Shown piece by piece: positions 16,893-25,948 of a stretch of DNA of 64,000 bases (positions are counted from its first letter, which is position 1; each line of letters begins with the position of its first letter). The position numbers were made by a program, and so were the translations under genes. The stretch spans positions 1 through 64,000 of the forward strand of contig JAJEFG010000002.1 of assembly GCA_022820545.1 (NCBI GenBank), written 5' to 3'. The notes beneath the pieces were generated by a model. The model had not been told where the DNA came from, did not search any database, and saw only the letters and a program-made list of their open reading frames with translations. This DNA is from Acidobacteriota bacterium. GTDB lineage: Bacteria > Acidobacteriota > Vicinamibacteria > Marinacidobacterales > Marinacidobacteraceae.

Positions 16893-18464
16893 CTATCGGA
16901 AGGCCGGTTCCGGCATCGCCTGGCGCAGCATTCCCAGGAAGTCCGCGGGCAGCTCGACTCCAAGCCGGCGGCCTTCGTGAGCGACCTCCCAGGCGCCTTC
17001 GAAGTCACCGGTGGAGGCGAGCGTCGCGGCGAGCCCGAGCCGGTAGTCGCCCCGGAACGGCTCCTTGGCGACGGCGATTCGGAAATGACGGATCGCATCC
17101 GCGAACTGGCGGTTCGCGGCCAGCACCTGCGCGATCGAGTCGTGCGTCCCGGCGCGCTCGGGCTCCTGTTCCAGCGCCCTCCGGAACCACCGGAGCGCCT
17201 CGGTTCTCCGGCCGCCCAGCGCCGCGATGCTGCCGAGGCTCGAGAGCGCTCCCGGATGGTTCGGCTGGACTTCGAGTGCGTGCAGGCAGCGGCGTTCCGC
17301 TTCGTCGAGGTTTCCCGACTGCGCGAGCACGATGCTCGAGTTGATGAGCGCCGAGACGTGGTCGGGGTTCTTCTCGAGCGCGGTGGCCCAGGCGGCCAGG
17401 GCTTCCGGGTTCCTGCCCTGCCGGGACAGGTTGTTGCCGAGGTTGTAGTAGAGGTCCGCGGCGTCCGGGCGCGACCGGATCATCTCCCGCAGCAGCCGCT
17501 CCGCGACTTCCGGGCGGCCAGCGCCCTCGGCGGCGAAGGCGCGGCGCTCCTTGCCGATGACCGAGGCCGCCACGTTGTTCACCGCGTCCATCAGGGGATC
17601 GCTGATCATGAGATCGTGTTCGAGGCTCCGGGCGCGCTCGGCGGCCGCCCGCGCCCTGCTGCCGTCACCCGTCCGCCGGTAGACGCGGGCGAGCGCCGCG
17701 GCGATGGCCCCGGACTCCGGGGCGAGCGCCTCTGCCTGCTCGAGAAGCGGCAGGGCTTCCTCGAGGTAGCCGTCGCCGGCAAGCAGCCTCCCCAGCCGGA
17801 AGCTGGCGGCCGCGGTGTTGGCCGGTGCCGCACGGGTCGCGCCCAGCCGGTCGAGCGCGGTCCGGTAGTGGCCCTTGGCGGCTTCAAGATCGGCCCGATC
17901 TTCCGCGAGCTGTCCCGCGAGCAGGTAGGCGGGGATGTAGCCCGGATTCAGACCAGTCGCTTCAAGCGCCGCCGCCTCCGCCTGCCCGGAATCCACGCGC
18001 CAGAGCGACCGGGCCCGCAGATACGAGAAGCGGTAGTCGTCTTCGGCCAGGGCTCCGGCGGCGGCGTACGCGGTGGCCGCCTCGGAGTGGAGTTCGTGAG
18101 CCAGGAACGCGGCGCCGAGCGCCGCCCAGCGGTCCGGCGAGCCGGGGTCATCGAGGACTCCGGCCCGGGCCCGGCCGATCACTTCCGCGACCTCCGGTTC
18201 TGTCCGGGAGAGATCGGGGTCGGGTGGATCGGGAAGATCCGGGCCACCTCCCCGCACCAGGAGGAAAGCGGCGATCGCGACGGCGGCGGCAGCGGCGACC
18301 CAGAGAAAGCGGGAGTTTCCACCCCGTTCAGCGGATCGCGTCTTCTCCGGTGTCCGGTTCCGGTCCGGCGGCCGGCGAGCGGGTCCGCGGGTCTCGGCTG
18401 CTCCCTTGAGGGTCGTTCGGGGCTTTTCGGCCCGGCGCCTCCGGGGCTGGCGGGAGCGCGCCAT
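16893..18464 (-). CDS. Membrane-anchored TPR-repeat protein
   Basis: 523 residues. The first 50 are very basic and Arg/Pro-rich, then one transmembrane helix (about 53-70, FLWVAAAAAVAIAAFLLV) and a Pro/Asp linker. The rest is about ten TPR units, for example DLYYNLGNNLSRQGRNPEAL and GALSSLGSIAALGGRRTEAL, with alternating Ala/Gly/Leu positions of the TPR consensus. A type II topology (N-in, repeats in the periplasm) is predicted from the basic N-terminus. Its start lies 5 bases after the CRTAC1 stop codon, so the two are co-transcribed, and a structural role with that protein or receptor copy 2 is likely. No catalytic domain is seen. Confidence 0.85.
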   Translation of the reverse strand: MARSRQPRRRRAEKPRTTLKGAAETRGPARRPPDRNRTPEKTRSAERGGNSRFLWVAAAAAVAIAAFLLVRGGGPDLPDPPDPDLSRTEPEVAEVIGRARAGVLDDPGSPDRWAALGAAFLAHELHSEAATAYAAAGALAEDDYRFSYLRARSLWRVDSGQAEAAALEATGLNPGYIPAYLLAGQLAEDRADLEAAKGHYRTALDRLGATRAAPANTAAASFRLGRLLAGDGYLEEALPLLEQAEALAPESGAIAAALARVYRRTGDGSRARAAAERARSLEHDLMISDPLMDAVNNVAASVIGKERRAFAAEGAGRPEVAERLLREMIRSRPDAADLYYNLGNNLSRQGRNPEALAAWATALEKNPDHVSALINSSIVLAQSGNLDEAERRCLHALEVQPNHPGALSSLGSIAALGGRRTEALRWFRRALEQEPERAGTHDSIAQVLAANRQFADAIRHFRIAVAKEPFRGDYRLGLAATLASTGDFEGAWEVAHEGRRLGVELPADFLGMLRQAMPEPAFR

Positions 18465-18469
18465 CGTCT

Positions 18470-20161
18470 TCAGCGGGATTCGCCGGCGCCGCGGCGAACG
18501 CTGACGGCATCGGCTGCGGTCCCGGGGAAGGCCTCGCGGGCGCCATCCGGCCAGACGACCACGAACTCGTCCACCCGCTCGCCGGCGGGAACCGCGAAAA
18601 ACGCCCGCGGATCGCCGGTGGCCAGATAGCTCCCGCCGGGGTCGGCCCGGCGGACGGACCGGCTACCCCCGGAGAACACGGCGGTGACCACGGCCGGAAA
18701 GGAAAGCTCCCCGTCGCGGTCGAGCGTGCTCACCCGGAGCGCCGACCCCTGCCGCTCGAAGTCGTTCCGATAGAGACGGGCGGGCCCTTCCGCGTTCGCG
18801 AGGAGCAGGTCGAGGTCCCCGTCCTCGTCGTAGTCGCCGAGGGCGAGGCCGCGGCTCACCTCGATGACGCCGGGGAAGTCCCCCGCGCCCCCCAGTTCGG
18901 AAAAGAGGGCGTCTCCGCCGGCGGCGCCCCCGTTGCGAAACACCTGGTTCGGCTCTCCGAACGCCCGCCAGAAGGAGTTGCCGCGCGCTCCGGGCAGAGG
19001 CGGCTTGCGCTGGACCCGTCCGTTCGCCACCACGAGGTCGAGGGCGCCGTCGAGGTCGAGATCCACGAAGCCGGTTCCGAAACCGGTCATGGCCATGCTC
19101 GCCGGCCCCAGTCCCGACGGACCGGTGCGATCCGCGAACGAGAGCCCGAAATCGGCGCCGTCGCTGCGGTAGAGGGTGTTCGTTTCATCGGCGACGTGGG
19201 TGATGAAGAGGTCCAGATCCAGATCGTGGTCCACGTCCCCGAGCGCGATGCCCATCCCCGCTTCCGGGCGTCCGGCGTCGTTCAGGGCCACCCCCGCCAG
19301 GAAGGCGTCGTCGGCGAAACCGTCCGCACCCTGGTTCAGCCAGAGCTGGTTCGCCTCGCCGTCGTTCGCCACGTAGAAATCGAGGCGGCGGTCGCCGTCG
19401 AAGTCGTGGCAGACGACGCCCAGCCCCGGTGCGTGCACGGCGCGGAATCCGGCGGCGAGCGAGACGTCCTCGAAGCGTCCGTCGCCGAGGTTCCGGTAGA
19501 GGTAGTCGTGGACCCCCGGGAAGACCTGCGGACTGCAGTAATCGCGGCTGCCGTCCTGCTGGGTGCAGAACTTCCCCGGATCGTTCCGCACGTAGCGGAC
19601 GACGTAAAGGTCGAGGCGCCCGTCGGCGTCGTAGTCGCAAAACGCCGCCGAGGAGGACCACCCCTCACCGGCCACGCCCGCTCTGGCGGTCACGTCCTCG
19701 AAGCGCCCGTCACCGAGGTTTCGGTAGAGGACGTCCGGCCCGTAGTTGGTGACGAACAGGTCCGTGCGGCCGTCCCCGTCGAAGTCCGCGGCGGCGAGGC
19801 CCATCCCGTACCCGGTATCGGCGGTTCCCGAGGCGGCGCTCGCGTCGGTGAACGATCCCGGAGGCCCCTGGAGGTAGAGCGCGTTGCCGGGCGCCCCGGG
19901 CCTCGGCCCCGCGGGGTCGGCGGGCCGGCCGCCCTGGAGCAGGTAGATGTCGAGATCGCCGTCCCCGTCGGCGTCGAAGAACCCGGCCCCCGCCCCCGTG
20001 ATCTCGGGAAGCGAGAAGTTGCCCTCGTCCCCCGCGTCGTGGACGAAGCGGATGCCGGCTTCTTCCGTCACCTCGGTGAAGCCCTGCGCGGACGCGAACC
20101 CGGCGCCAGGCGCGGCGATACCGAGCGCCGCCGTCAAGTGGATCCCCGCGCGGCGGCTCAA
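18470..20161 (-). CDS. CRTAC1-family protein: FG-GAP repeats plus ASPIC/UnbV domain
   Basis: 563-residue secreted protein with a signal peptide (cut near residue 25, FASAQ). Seven FG-GAP/VCBS blades carry calcium-type DxDxDG motifs, for example FFDADGDGDLDIYLL, ADFDGDGRTDLFV and GDYDEDGDLDLLL, building an integrin-like propeller. The C-terminal 90 residues match ASPIC/UnbV (GGSYLATGDPRAFFAV, VVVWPDGAREAFPG). Its biochemical role in bacteria is unknown; animal CRTAC1 binds extracellular matrix. It is first in the minus-strand run CRTAC1-TPR-receptor. Its start is close to the divergent DUF4097-like gene, leaving a 114-base shared promoter region. Confidence 0.9.
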   Translation of the reverse strand: MSRRAGIHLTAALGIAAPGAGFASAQGFTEVTEEAGIRFVHDAGDEGNFSLPEITGAGAGFFDADGDGDLDIYLLQGGRPADPAGPRPGAPGNALYLQGPPGSFTDASAASGTADTGYGMGLAAADFDGDGRTDLFVTNYGPDVLYRNLGDGRFEDVTARAGVAGEGWSSSAAFCDYDADGRLDLYVVRYVRNDPGKFCTQQDGSRDYCSPQVFPGVHDYLYRNLGDGRFEDVSLAAGFRAVHAPGLGVVCHDFDGDRRLDFYVANDGEANQLWLNQGADGFADDAFLAGVALNDAGRPEAGMGIALGDVDHDLDLDLFITHVADETNTLYRSDGADFGLSFADRTGPSGLGPASMAMTGFGTGFVDLDLDGALDLVVANGRVQRKPPLPGARGNSFWRAFGEPNQVFRNGGAAGGDALFSELGGAGDFPGVIEVSRGLALGDYDEDGDLDLLLANAEGPARLYRNDFERQGSALRVSTLDRDGELSFPAVVTAVFSGGSRSVRRADPGGSYLATGDPRAFFAVPAGERVDEFVVVWPDGAREAFPGTAADAVSVRRGAGESR

Positions 20162-20275
20162 AGTCCGTTCAGTATAAGGAGCGGCGGAACCGCTGTTGCC
20201 GGCCGGACGTTATCTGTGGGTGTCCGGGGCCGCTCTACGGAACAGCCGTCTTGCGAGCCCCACGGGAGGCACGGA

Positions 20276-21145
20276 ATGACGAAGACGACCCGAACCGGAT
20301 TCTGGCTCATGCTGCTCGCGTCCGCGGCCCTGCTGGCGGCGTGCGCGGGGCATCCCGTCCACTTGCACGCCGCGGGCGTCCAGTGGGACGAGGAACGCTG
20401 CGAGTTCCGGGATGTCCGCGAACTCAGCGCCCCGGCGGCCGGGACGCTGCGGGTAGAGAGCGGCGCCGGTCCGGTCGAGATTGCCGGAGAGGCCGGGCTC
20501 GAGGAGTTCCAGGTGTCGGCGGTGCTCTGCGCGTCCGATCAGGAGCGTCTCGACGGCCTCGCGGTGACGCTCGAGGGGAACCGGCTGGAGACGCGATATC
20601 CCCGGAGCGGATGGAGCATCGGGTCCAGCTACGCCCGCATTGCGCTGACGGTCCGGGTGCCCACCGGCACCGCCATTGACCTCGATGACCGGTCCGGGGC
20701 GGCCACCGTCACGGACGTGGGGGCCGTCGTGGTGGATGACCAGTCCGGTAGCCTGCGGATCACCGGCGCCCGAGGCGACATCCGGGTCGAGGACGGATCG
20801 GGAAGTCTCCGGATCGAGGACGTGACCGGGGATGTCTCCGTGGAAGACGGCTCCGGGAGTCTCACGATCCGCGAGGTCGCGGGCAGCGTCATGCTGGAGG
20901 ACGGCTCGGGGAGCGCCAGGGTGCACGGGGTGACCGGGAACGTGGTGGTGACCGACGACGGCTCCGGCAGCATCGAGATCGAAGGCGTCGGCGGTAACGT
21001 GCGGGTGAGCGATGCCGGGTCCGGCCGGGTCCGGGTCCGCGATGTCGAGGGCGGCCTGACCGTCACCGGAACGCGCCGGTCCCGGATCGACTACGAGGAC
21101 GTGCGCGGCGCGGTGGACCTGCCGCCGGATCGGCGTCGGCGTTAG
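20276..21145 (+). CDS. DUF4097-like repetitive beta-strand lipoprotein
   Basis: 289 residues from ATG 20276, preceded by GGGAGG; lipobox LLAAC. The C-terminal half consists of six to seven units of about 20 residues, each containing D-G/D-S-G-S followed by an I/V strand (VEDGSGSLRIEDVTGD, VEDGSGSLTIREVAGS, LEDGSGSARVHGVTGN). Such repeats form a right-handed beta-helix in DUF4097/adhesin-like proteins. Role unknown; a surface-exposed structural or adhesive protein is a fair guess. The frame is open far upstream, but the signal peptide fixes the start. It ends 12 bases from the oppositely oriented gene that follows. Confidence 0.8.
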   Translation: MTKTTRTGFWLMLLASAALLAACAGHPVHLHAAGVQWDEERCEFRDVRELSAPAAGTLRVESGAGPVEIAGEAGLEEFQVSAVLCASDQERLDGLAVTLEGNRLETRYPRSGWSIGSSYARIALTVRVPTGTAIDLDDRSGAATVTDVGAVVVDDQSGSLRITGARGDIRVEDGSGSLRIEDVTGDVSVEDGSGSLTIREVAGSVMLEDGSGSARVHGVTGNVVVTDDGSGSIEIEGVGGNVRVSDAGSGRVRVRDVEGGLTVTGTRRSRIDYEDVRGAVDLPPDRRRR

Positions 21146-21157
21146 TCGCGCGTCGCC

Positions 21158-21721
21158 CTATCTGCGTAGGGTGTGGCCGCGCACGAGACTTTCCAGGTCG
21201 TCGAGTGCGTGGGTGACCCCGCTTGCTTCGCTGGCGGGCGCGGCACGGATCGGGAACAGCAGGCTGAGGCTCCCGTCGCTCGCGCGGGAGAGCGGCATCT
21301 TTCCCTCCACTCCGCCGAGGACCGACGGCAGGCGTCCCCGCGTCCCCCGCAGGAAGACGACCGTGTCCTCGCCCACGCGGAAGTGCGGCATCTCCGAGAC
21401 CATCACCGTGGTTTCCCCGACCGTGCCGCCCGGGATCCGGAAGACGATCCGGTTTCCGGCCTGACCGGACAGCACCCGCTCGACCCGCATGGTCACCCGG
21501 GTGTAGATGCGCGAATGGTCGTGATTCCAGGTTGATTCCATCTTCTCGATGGTCCCGGCCACCACCTGGGTGGCGAGTTCGGACATCTTCTGGATTCCGA
21601 GGGGCGCGAACGGCGAGGGGATGGGCTCTCGGCGCTGGGCGGCGAGAACGGTGGGAGCAACGAGCAGCGCGGTCACGGCGAGCGCTCGGCCCAGCCGTCG
21701 GGCCGCGGCGTTTACGGTCAC
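21158..21721 (-). CDS. Secreted hypothetical protein
   Basis: 187 residues from GTG 21721. A signal peptide ends near ALAVTALLVAPTVLAAQ. The mature part begins with a strand-rich segment (ATQVVAGTIEKMESTW, RIYTRVTMRVERVLSG, IVFRIPGGTVGETTVMV) that looks like a small OB- or beta-sandwich-type domain seen in many uncharacterised exported proteins that list RIYTxVTxxV. No catalytic motif is visible. It lies 34 bases downstream of the Uma2-like gene on the same strand. I do not recognise a named family. Confidence 0.65.
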   Translation of the reverse strand: MTVNAAARRLGRALAVTALLVAPTVLAAQRREPIPSPFAPLGIQKMSELATQVVAGTIEKMESTWNHDHSRIYTRVTMRVERVLSGQAGNRIVFRIPGGTVGETTVMVSEMPHFRVGEDTVVFLRGTRGRLPSVLGGVEGKMPLSRASDGSLSLLFPIRAAPASEASGVTHALDDLESLVRGHTLRR

Positions 21722-21755
21722 CGGCGCCTCGGCAGGGAGGTGCGGGCTGCGCCGG

Positions 21756-22727
21756 TCACTTCGCCTGCGGCGGATCGTCGCCCGCCTGGCTGCGGCCAAG
21801 CCGGGCGAGGAACTCGGCCTCGCTCCCGGCGCGCTGAGCGGCCTCCACGACCTCTTCCGGGGAAGCACGGCGCACGGCATCGAGAATACGGTCTGTCGCC
21901 GTCTCGATGCCGCGCCCGCGCAACATCGAGACGGCGGTCTCGGCGATGCCCCGGGCGCGGCCGAGGCCGGCCACCCGCCGCAACTGGGCATCGTCCTCCC
22001 AACTCGTCCCCTCGCGTTGCCCGAGCGCCCGTCCCACCCGCCAGAGGACCGCTTCGGTTTCCAACGACATCGCCGGCTCGTTCAGCGCCTGGTGGATCTC
22101 CGCGGCCCGCCAGGTCGGAAACGCCCGGCTTTCGTCCGACTCCCGATACTCATCGCCCTCGAGCAGGTAGATCACGAGCCGCACCGGGCGGCGCCGGGGC
22201 CGGCTCGGCGACCCCGCCTCGGGGACCTCGACCCACACTTCCGGAAAGCCCCACTCGCGGTACGCGATCAGCTTCCCGCGGCGCACGTCCGTGGTGTTGT
22301 CCACTTCCAGCACCACGTCCGGCAGGTCGTGTTCCCCCACGATCAGGTGCGCGAGCCCCGGGAGCCGGACCCGGTCGGGGTGCAGGATGAGGGACTGGTC
22401 CGCCTGCATGATGTCGGTCAGGGTCCCGTCCACTTCCCGGATGCGCAGGTCCATGGCGCCGAAGCACTCCGCGCCCGAACCCCGCGCTTCGCAGATGCGC
22501 TCGACGAGTTGCGCGAGCCGCTGCGCCGGCCGCTCGTGGTAGGGGCTGGGCGGCTCCCGCGCGAGCCACGCGGTCTCCGTCGCCGCCTCCCAGTACTCGA
22601 TCCGCCGCCCTTCCCATTCCGGGCCCATGATCTCGGTTTCGCTCACCCGCGCGGGAACGCAACCGGCGAACTCCAGCGCGGAGACCGGCGTCCGCCGTGT
22701 CCGATCCGCGACCGCTGCCGAAGGCAC
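21756..22727 (-). CDS. Uma2-family protein (PD-(D/E)xK nuclease fold)
   Basis: 323 residues. The Uma2/DUF820 core is at about 35-200: LPDVVLEVDNTTDVRRGK and LIAYREWGFPEVWVEV contain the PD...E...K pattern of the restriction-endonuclease-like fold. The C-terminal 100 residues are helical and charged (LGRARGIAETAVSML..., AAQRAGSEAEFLARL) and are similar to tails found in transposase-like nuclease families. Biological role of Uma2 proteins is unknown; many multiply as families in cyanobacteria and Acidobacteriota. The neighbouring gap carries REPIN A, but I see no direct link. Confidence 0.8.
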   Translation of the reverse strand: MPSAAVADRTRRTPVSALEFAGCVPARVSETEIMGPEWEGRRIEYWEAATETAWLAREPPSPYHERPAQRLAQLVERICEARGSGAECFGAMDLRIREVDGTLTDIMQADQSLILHPDRVRLPGLAHLIVGEHDLPDVVLEVDNTTDVRRGKLIAYREWGFPEVWVEVPEAGSPSRPRRRPVRLVIYLLEGDEYRESDESRAFPTWRAAEIHQALNEPAMSLETEAVLWRVGRALGQREGTSWEDDAQLRRVAGLGRARGIAETAVSMLRGRGIETATDRILDAVRRASPEEVVEAAQRAGSEAEFLARLGRSQAGDDPPQAK

Positions 22728-22815
22728 GTTCGCATTCTAGACCGGGGGAAACCGCCACGTTCGGTCCACGTGCAAACCCCGCCGAGTATGACAACGGCGG
22801 GAACGCATCGGGCTC

Positions 22816-23010
22816 GGAGCGCCGGCCTCCGGCCGGCATCGCGGCCGCAGGCCGCGAAACGCGGACCGCCACCGATTCCTGTGGCGCGATCCGAACCGGG
22901 AATGGGGAGGGACCACCGCAGCGAGACGAACGTGGCCGCGTTCGGGGGGAAGAGCGCCATCAGCGCGGGTTTCGCGCTCCCGCGCGATGCCGGCCGGAGG
23001 CCGGCGCTCC
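22816..23010. repeat. REPIN A: inverted pair of REP-like units with unlike ends
   Basis: 195 bp in the 347-base gap 22728-23074. Left unit: GGAGC, hairpin GCCGGCCTCCGGCCGGC (22821-22837), CATC, second hairpin GCGGCCGCAGGCCGC (22841-22855), GAAAC. Right unit (minus orientation): same first hairpin, but second hairpin CGCGGGAGCGCG (type A). Between them are a GGTTCGG-type core and GCGCCATCAGCG. Order is type B then type A, the reverse of REPINs B and C. No gene is seen in the rest of the gap. Confidence 0.85.
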
Positions 23011-23036
23011 GAGGCGCCATCGCGCCCGGGGGGCCG

Positions 23037-23062
23037 GGTGGCCGGCCGGGAGGCCGGCCACC
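23037..23062. terminator. Hairpin after receptor copy 3, possible terminator
   Basis: GGTGGCCGGCC (23037-23047) pairs with GGCCGGCCACC (23052-23062), 11 bases perfect with a 4-base loop, 13 bases from the receptor stop on the minus strand. No T-tract follows, so termination is doubtful; it may just be another repeat relic. Confidence 0.35.
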
Positions 23063-23074
23063 ACGGGGAAGCCG

Positions 23075-25948
23075 TCAGAAGGTCAGGCGAAGGCCGACCT
23101 TGGCGGCGCGGGGGTCGATCGCGGCGATCACGTTGTTGTAGTTGGAGCCGGTGCGCAGGTTGAAGTTGGACACCGCATTGGAGTTGAACGCGTTGTAGAC
23201 GTCCACCATCACGGTGAAGAGTGCGCCGTTACCCACATCGAACCCCTTCTCGATGCGGAAGTCGGCGATCGTCACGTCATCCGAGCGGTTCTCGTCGAGG
23301 TTCGACAGGAACACCGGCTGGGTGCCTGAGCCGGGGATCGAGACCCGCTGGATCGGCGCCCAGGGCCAACCGCTCTGGTAGCGGATGTTCCCGGACACCG
23401 CGACGCCGTAGGGCAGCGCGTAGCGGGCGAGGAGCCGCCCGTTCCAGTTCGTGGTCTCCTGGCGAAAGTCCACGTCCCGGCTGTGGTTCTGCCAGACCGT
23501 GCCGTGGCCGTCGGAGCCCACGTCGATCGGGTCGGCAGTCAGCGGGCTGCGGGACTCCCCGGAGGCGGCGCGATACTCGTCGCGCCACTGGTAGTCGAAG
23601 CTCGCCTGCACGAAGAAACCGCCGGCGAAGCGGCGGTTCGCGGCGAACTGGATCGTGTCGTAGCTGGCCTCCATCCCGGGGAAGGTGTCGGTGCGGATGT
23701 CCACCACGTTGGCCACGTCGTCCGGGACCCGCTGCACGTTGATGGGCGCGCCGGTGAGCGCGTTCACCGGGCAGTCGAAGTCCGTACCGCAGGGAATGCC
23801 GCGGCCTTCGAGCAGCGCCGTCTGCTGGGCGACGTTCCACTGGCCGCTGTCGGCATTGAGCTGTTTCCGCACGTAGGACGCCCGGAGCGCGGTGTCGGCG
23901 ACGAGTTCGTGCTCGAAGGAGACGCTGAACTCATCCACGAATTCCTTCTGGAGGTCCGGGTTCACCGCGGTTCCCAGCGCACGGATCGCGGTGCCGGTGG
24001 CGCCGCTCTCGGCCCGGAGGGTCCCGAGTTCCTGAGCGCCGTCATAGAGCCCGTTCGCGTTCTGGTCGAGGAAATCGAACCGGACCCAGGCCACGTTCGC
24101 CGGATCGGCGCGCCGGTGCGCGTCCGCGAGGTTCACGTAGTAGCGGCCGTAGTGACCCTTCAGGACCGTCCCGGGCGCGATCTCGTAGGTGGCCCCGAGC
24201 CGGGGGGCCCAGGTGTTCCAGGTGACGAGCGTCTGACCCTCGGTCACGCCGGTCGGGAAGAAGTCGGCGAAGAGCGGGTTCGATTCGGAGTCCAGGAAAT
24301 GGGTCCGCTGCTGCCCGAAACGGACGCCGACGTTCAGCGTGAGTCTGGAATGCGGCCGCCAGGTGTCCTGGGCGAAGACGTCGTGGTGGGTGTTCCGCGA
24401 GTCGGCGTTGATCTGGCCGTCGGCGGGCATGCTGAACAGCGCGATCTGGTCCACGTCCATGGGCCGGCCCTGCGAGCTGTCGTCGATGTAGCGGACGTGG
24501 CCGGAGTTGGAGTTGGCGCCGAACTTCCGGCTGTCGATCTGGAACTCGTACCCGACCTTGAAGTCGTGGCTGCCGAGGAAATCGGGGACGTAGTGACTGA
24601 GGGTTGCGGTCACCTGCGGCTTCCAGCGTTCGAACGTGAACGGCGGCGTTCCCGTGATGTTGGTGTTCCAGCCGGCGCCGGTATGGATCCCGGTCGCCTG
24701 GTCGAAGCGCGGCGGGTTCGACTCCGGATCCACCTGCGGGACCATGGGCCAACCGAACCCGAAGTGCTTGACGGCGAACGTCGAGAAGGTGCGGTCGTCC
24801 CAGACGCGCTGCCATTCGCCCTTGTGCGCCCAGCTCCAGCTTGCCTGCGCGAGGACCGAGTCGGGTCCGACGGTGTTCGACAGGCCGCGCTGCGGCTTCT
24901 CCTTCAACTGGTAGTTGGTGTAGGCGATGAGCTGGTCCCGGCTGGTCAACTGCGCCGTGACCTTGCCGCCGAACTGGTCGAAGTCGCCGAGGTCGGTCGC
25001 CAGGTTGGGGTCCACTCCGGAGATCTGCTTGTCGATCCGGAAGTGGTTGTAGAAGCCGTAGAACCAGGCGCGGTCCTCCACGATCGGGCCGCCGAGGTCG
25101 GCGTGGGCCTCCCAGAACAGGATGTTCGGATTGCCCGTGAAATTGCGGGCCTCCAGCTCGCTGTCCACGTTGTTGCCGACAAAGGACTCATGTTCGTAGT
25201 CGCCGTGCAGCATGCCGCTGAACTCGTTGCCGCCGCTCTTCATGGTCATCACCACCATCGAACCGGGCCCGGTCATCTCCACGTCCGCCCCGGCGGCCGA
25301 GGTGGTGAACTCCTCGATGGAGTAGTAATCGAAGTAGAAGCCGGTGCCGCTTTCGCCCTCGGTGGTGTCCACGCCGTCGGCGAGGATCCGGTTCTGGCGG
25401 CGGATCCCGAAGCTCTCGTAGCCGGTCTGCTGGCTCTTGTGGCTGCCGCCGACGTCGTAGCCGCGCATGCGCACGCCGGGAGTCTGGGCGAGCACCGCCC
25501 ACACGTCGGTCGCGGAGGGGACTTCGTGGAGGGCTTCGGTCCCGAAGTCGGTGGAGAGCGCCGTCGTCCGCACGTCCACCACCGGCGCCTCACCGGTGAC
25601 GGTGACGGTTTCCGCCACGGTGGCGACCTCGAGGGTCACCGGCACGGTGATGGTGCGGTTTCCTTCGACGATGATGCCCTCGCGCACCAGCGTCTGGAAT
25701 CCGGATATCTCGAAGCGGAGGTTGTAGGCGCCGCGCCGCAACGAGCGGAAACGGTAGGAGCCGTCGCTCAGGGTGATCGCGCTCGCTTCAGTGATGAGGG
25801 CTTCGCCGGAGAGGGTGACGCGTGCGCCGGGCACGGCGAGACCCTGGGAGTCGGTGACCCGGCCCTCGATTTCTCCGGCGGTCTGGCCGAAGGCGGTCGA
25901 GCCGGCCAGCGCCCAGAGCGCGAGCGCCAGTGGAATGAGTGGTTTCAT
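23075..25948 (-). CDS. Oar-like TonB-dependent receptor with carboxypeptidase-regulatory domain (copy 3)
   Basis: 957 residues from ATG 25948, preceded by AAAGGAGA. Signal peptide MKPLIPLALALWALAGSTAF; regulatory beta-sandwich about 25-115; plug with GYDVGGSHKSQQTGYESFG; barrel ending KVGLRLTF. The EF-hand-like loop FLDQNANGLYDG starts at Asp628. More divergent from copies 1 and 2 than they are from each other. No TonB box is obvious at the mature N-terminus, as is usual in Oar-like proteins. Uptake or surface-attachment substrate unknown. It is transcribed away from the nfuA-like gene, with a 414-base gap upstream. Confidence 0.93.
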   Translation of the reverse strand: MKPLIPLALALWALAGSTAFGQTAGEIEGRVTDSQGLAVPGARVTLSGEALITEASAITLSDGSYRFRSLRRGAYNLRFEISGFQTLVREGIIVEGNRTITVPVTLEVATVAETVTVTGEAPVVDVRTTALSTDFGTEALHEVPSATDVWAVLAQTPGVRMRGYDVGGSHKSQQTGYESFGIRRQNRILADGVDTTEGESGTGFYFDYYSIEEFTTSAAGADVEMTGPGSMVVMTMKSGGNEFSGMLHGDYEHESFVGNNVDSELEARNFTGNPNILFWEAHADLGGPIVEDRAWFYGFYNHFRIDKQISGVDPNLATDLGDFDQFGGKVTAQLTSRDQLIAYTNYQLKEKPQRGLSNTVGPDSVLAQASWSWAHKGEWQRVWDDRTFSTFAVKHFGFGWPMVPQVDPESNPPRFDQATGIHTGAGWNTNITGTPPFTFERWKPQVTATLSHYVPDFLGSHDFKVGYEFQIDSRKFGANSNSGHVRYIDDSSQGRPMDVDQIALFSMPADGQINADSRNTHHDVFAQDTWRPHSRLTLNVGVRFGQQRTHFLDSESNPLFADFFPTGVTEGQTLVTWNTWAPRLGATYEIAPGTVLKGHYGRYYVNLADAHRRADPANVAWVRFDFLDQNANGLYDGAQELGTLRAESGATGTAIRALGTAVNPDLQKEFVDEFSVSFEHELVADTALRASYVRKQLNADSGQWNVAQQTALLEGRGIPCGTDFDCPVNALTGAPINVQRVPDDVANVVDIRTDTFPGMEASYDTIQFAANRRFAGGFFVQASFDYQWRDEYRAASGESRSPLTADPIDVGSDGHGTVWQNHSRDVDFRQETTNWNGRLLARYALPYGVAVSGNIRYQSGWPWAPIQRVSIPGSGTQPVFLSNLDENRSDDVTIADFRIEKGFDVGNGALFTVMVDVYNAFNSNAVSNFNLRTGSNYNNVIAAIDPRAAKVGLRLTF

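Noticed and set aside
22643-23020. Small proteins containing SAGLRPASR-like text at several places
   Set aside because: The text is the translation of the REP hairpins; the same words occur at each repeat copy in different frames and strands, so no gene is implied.
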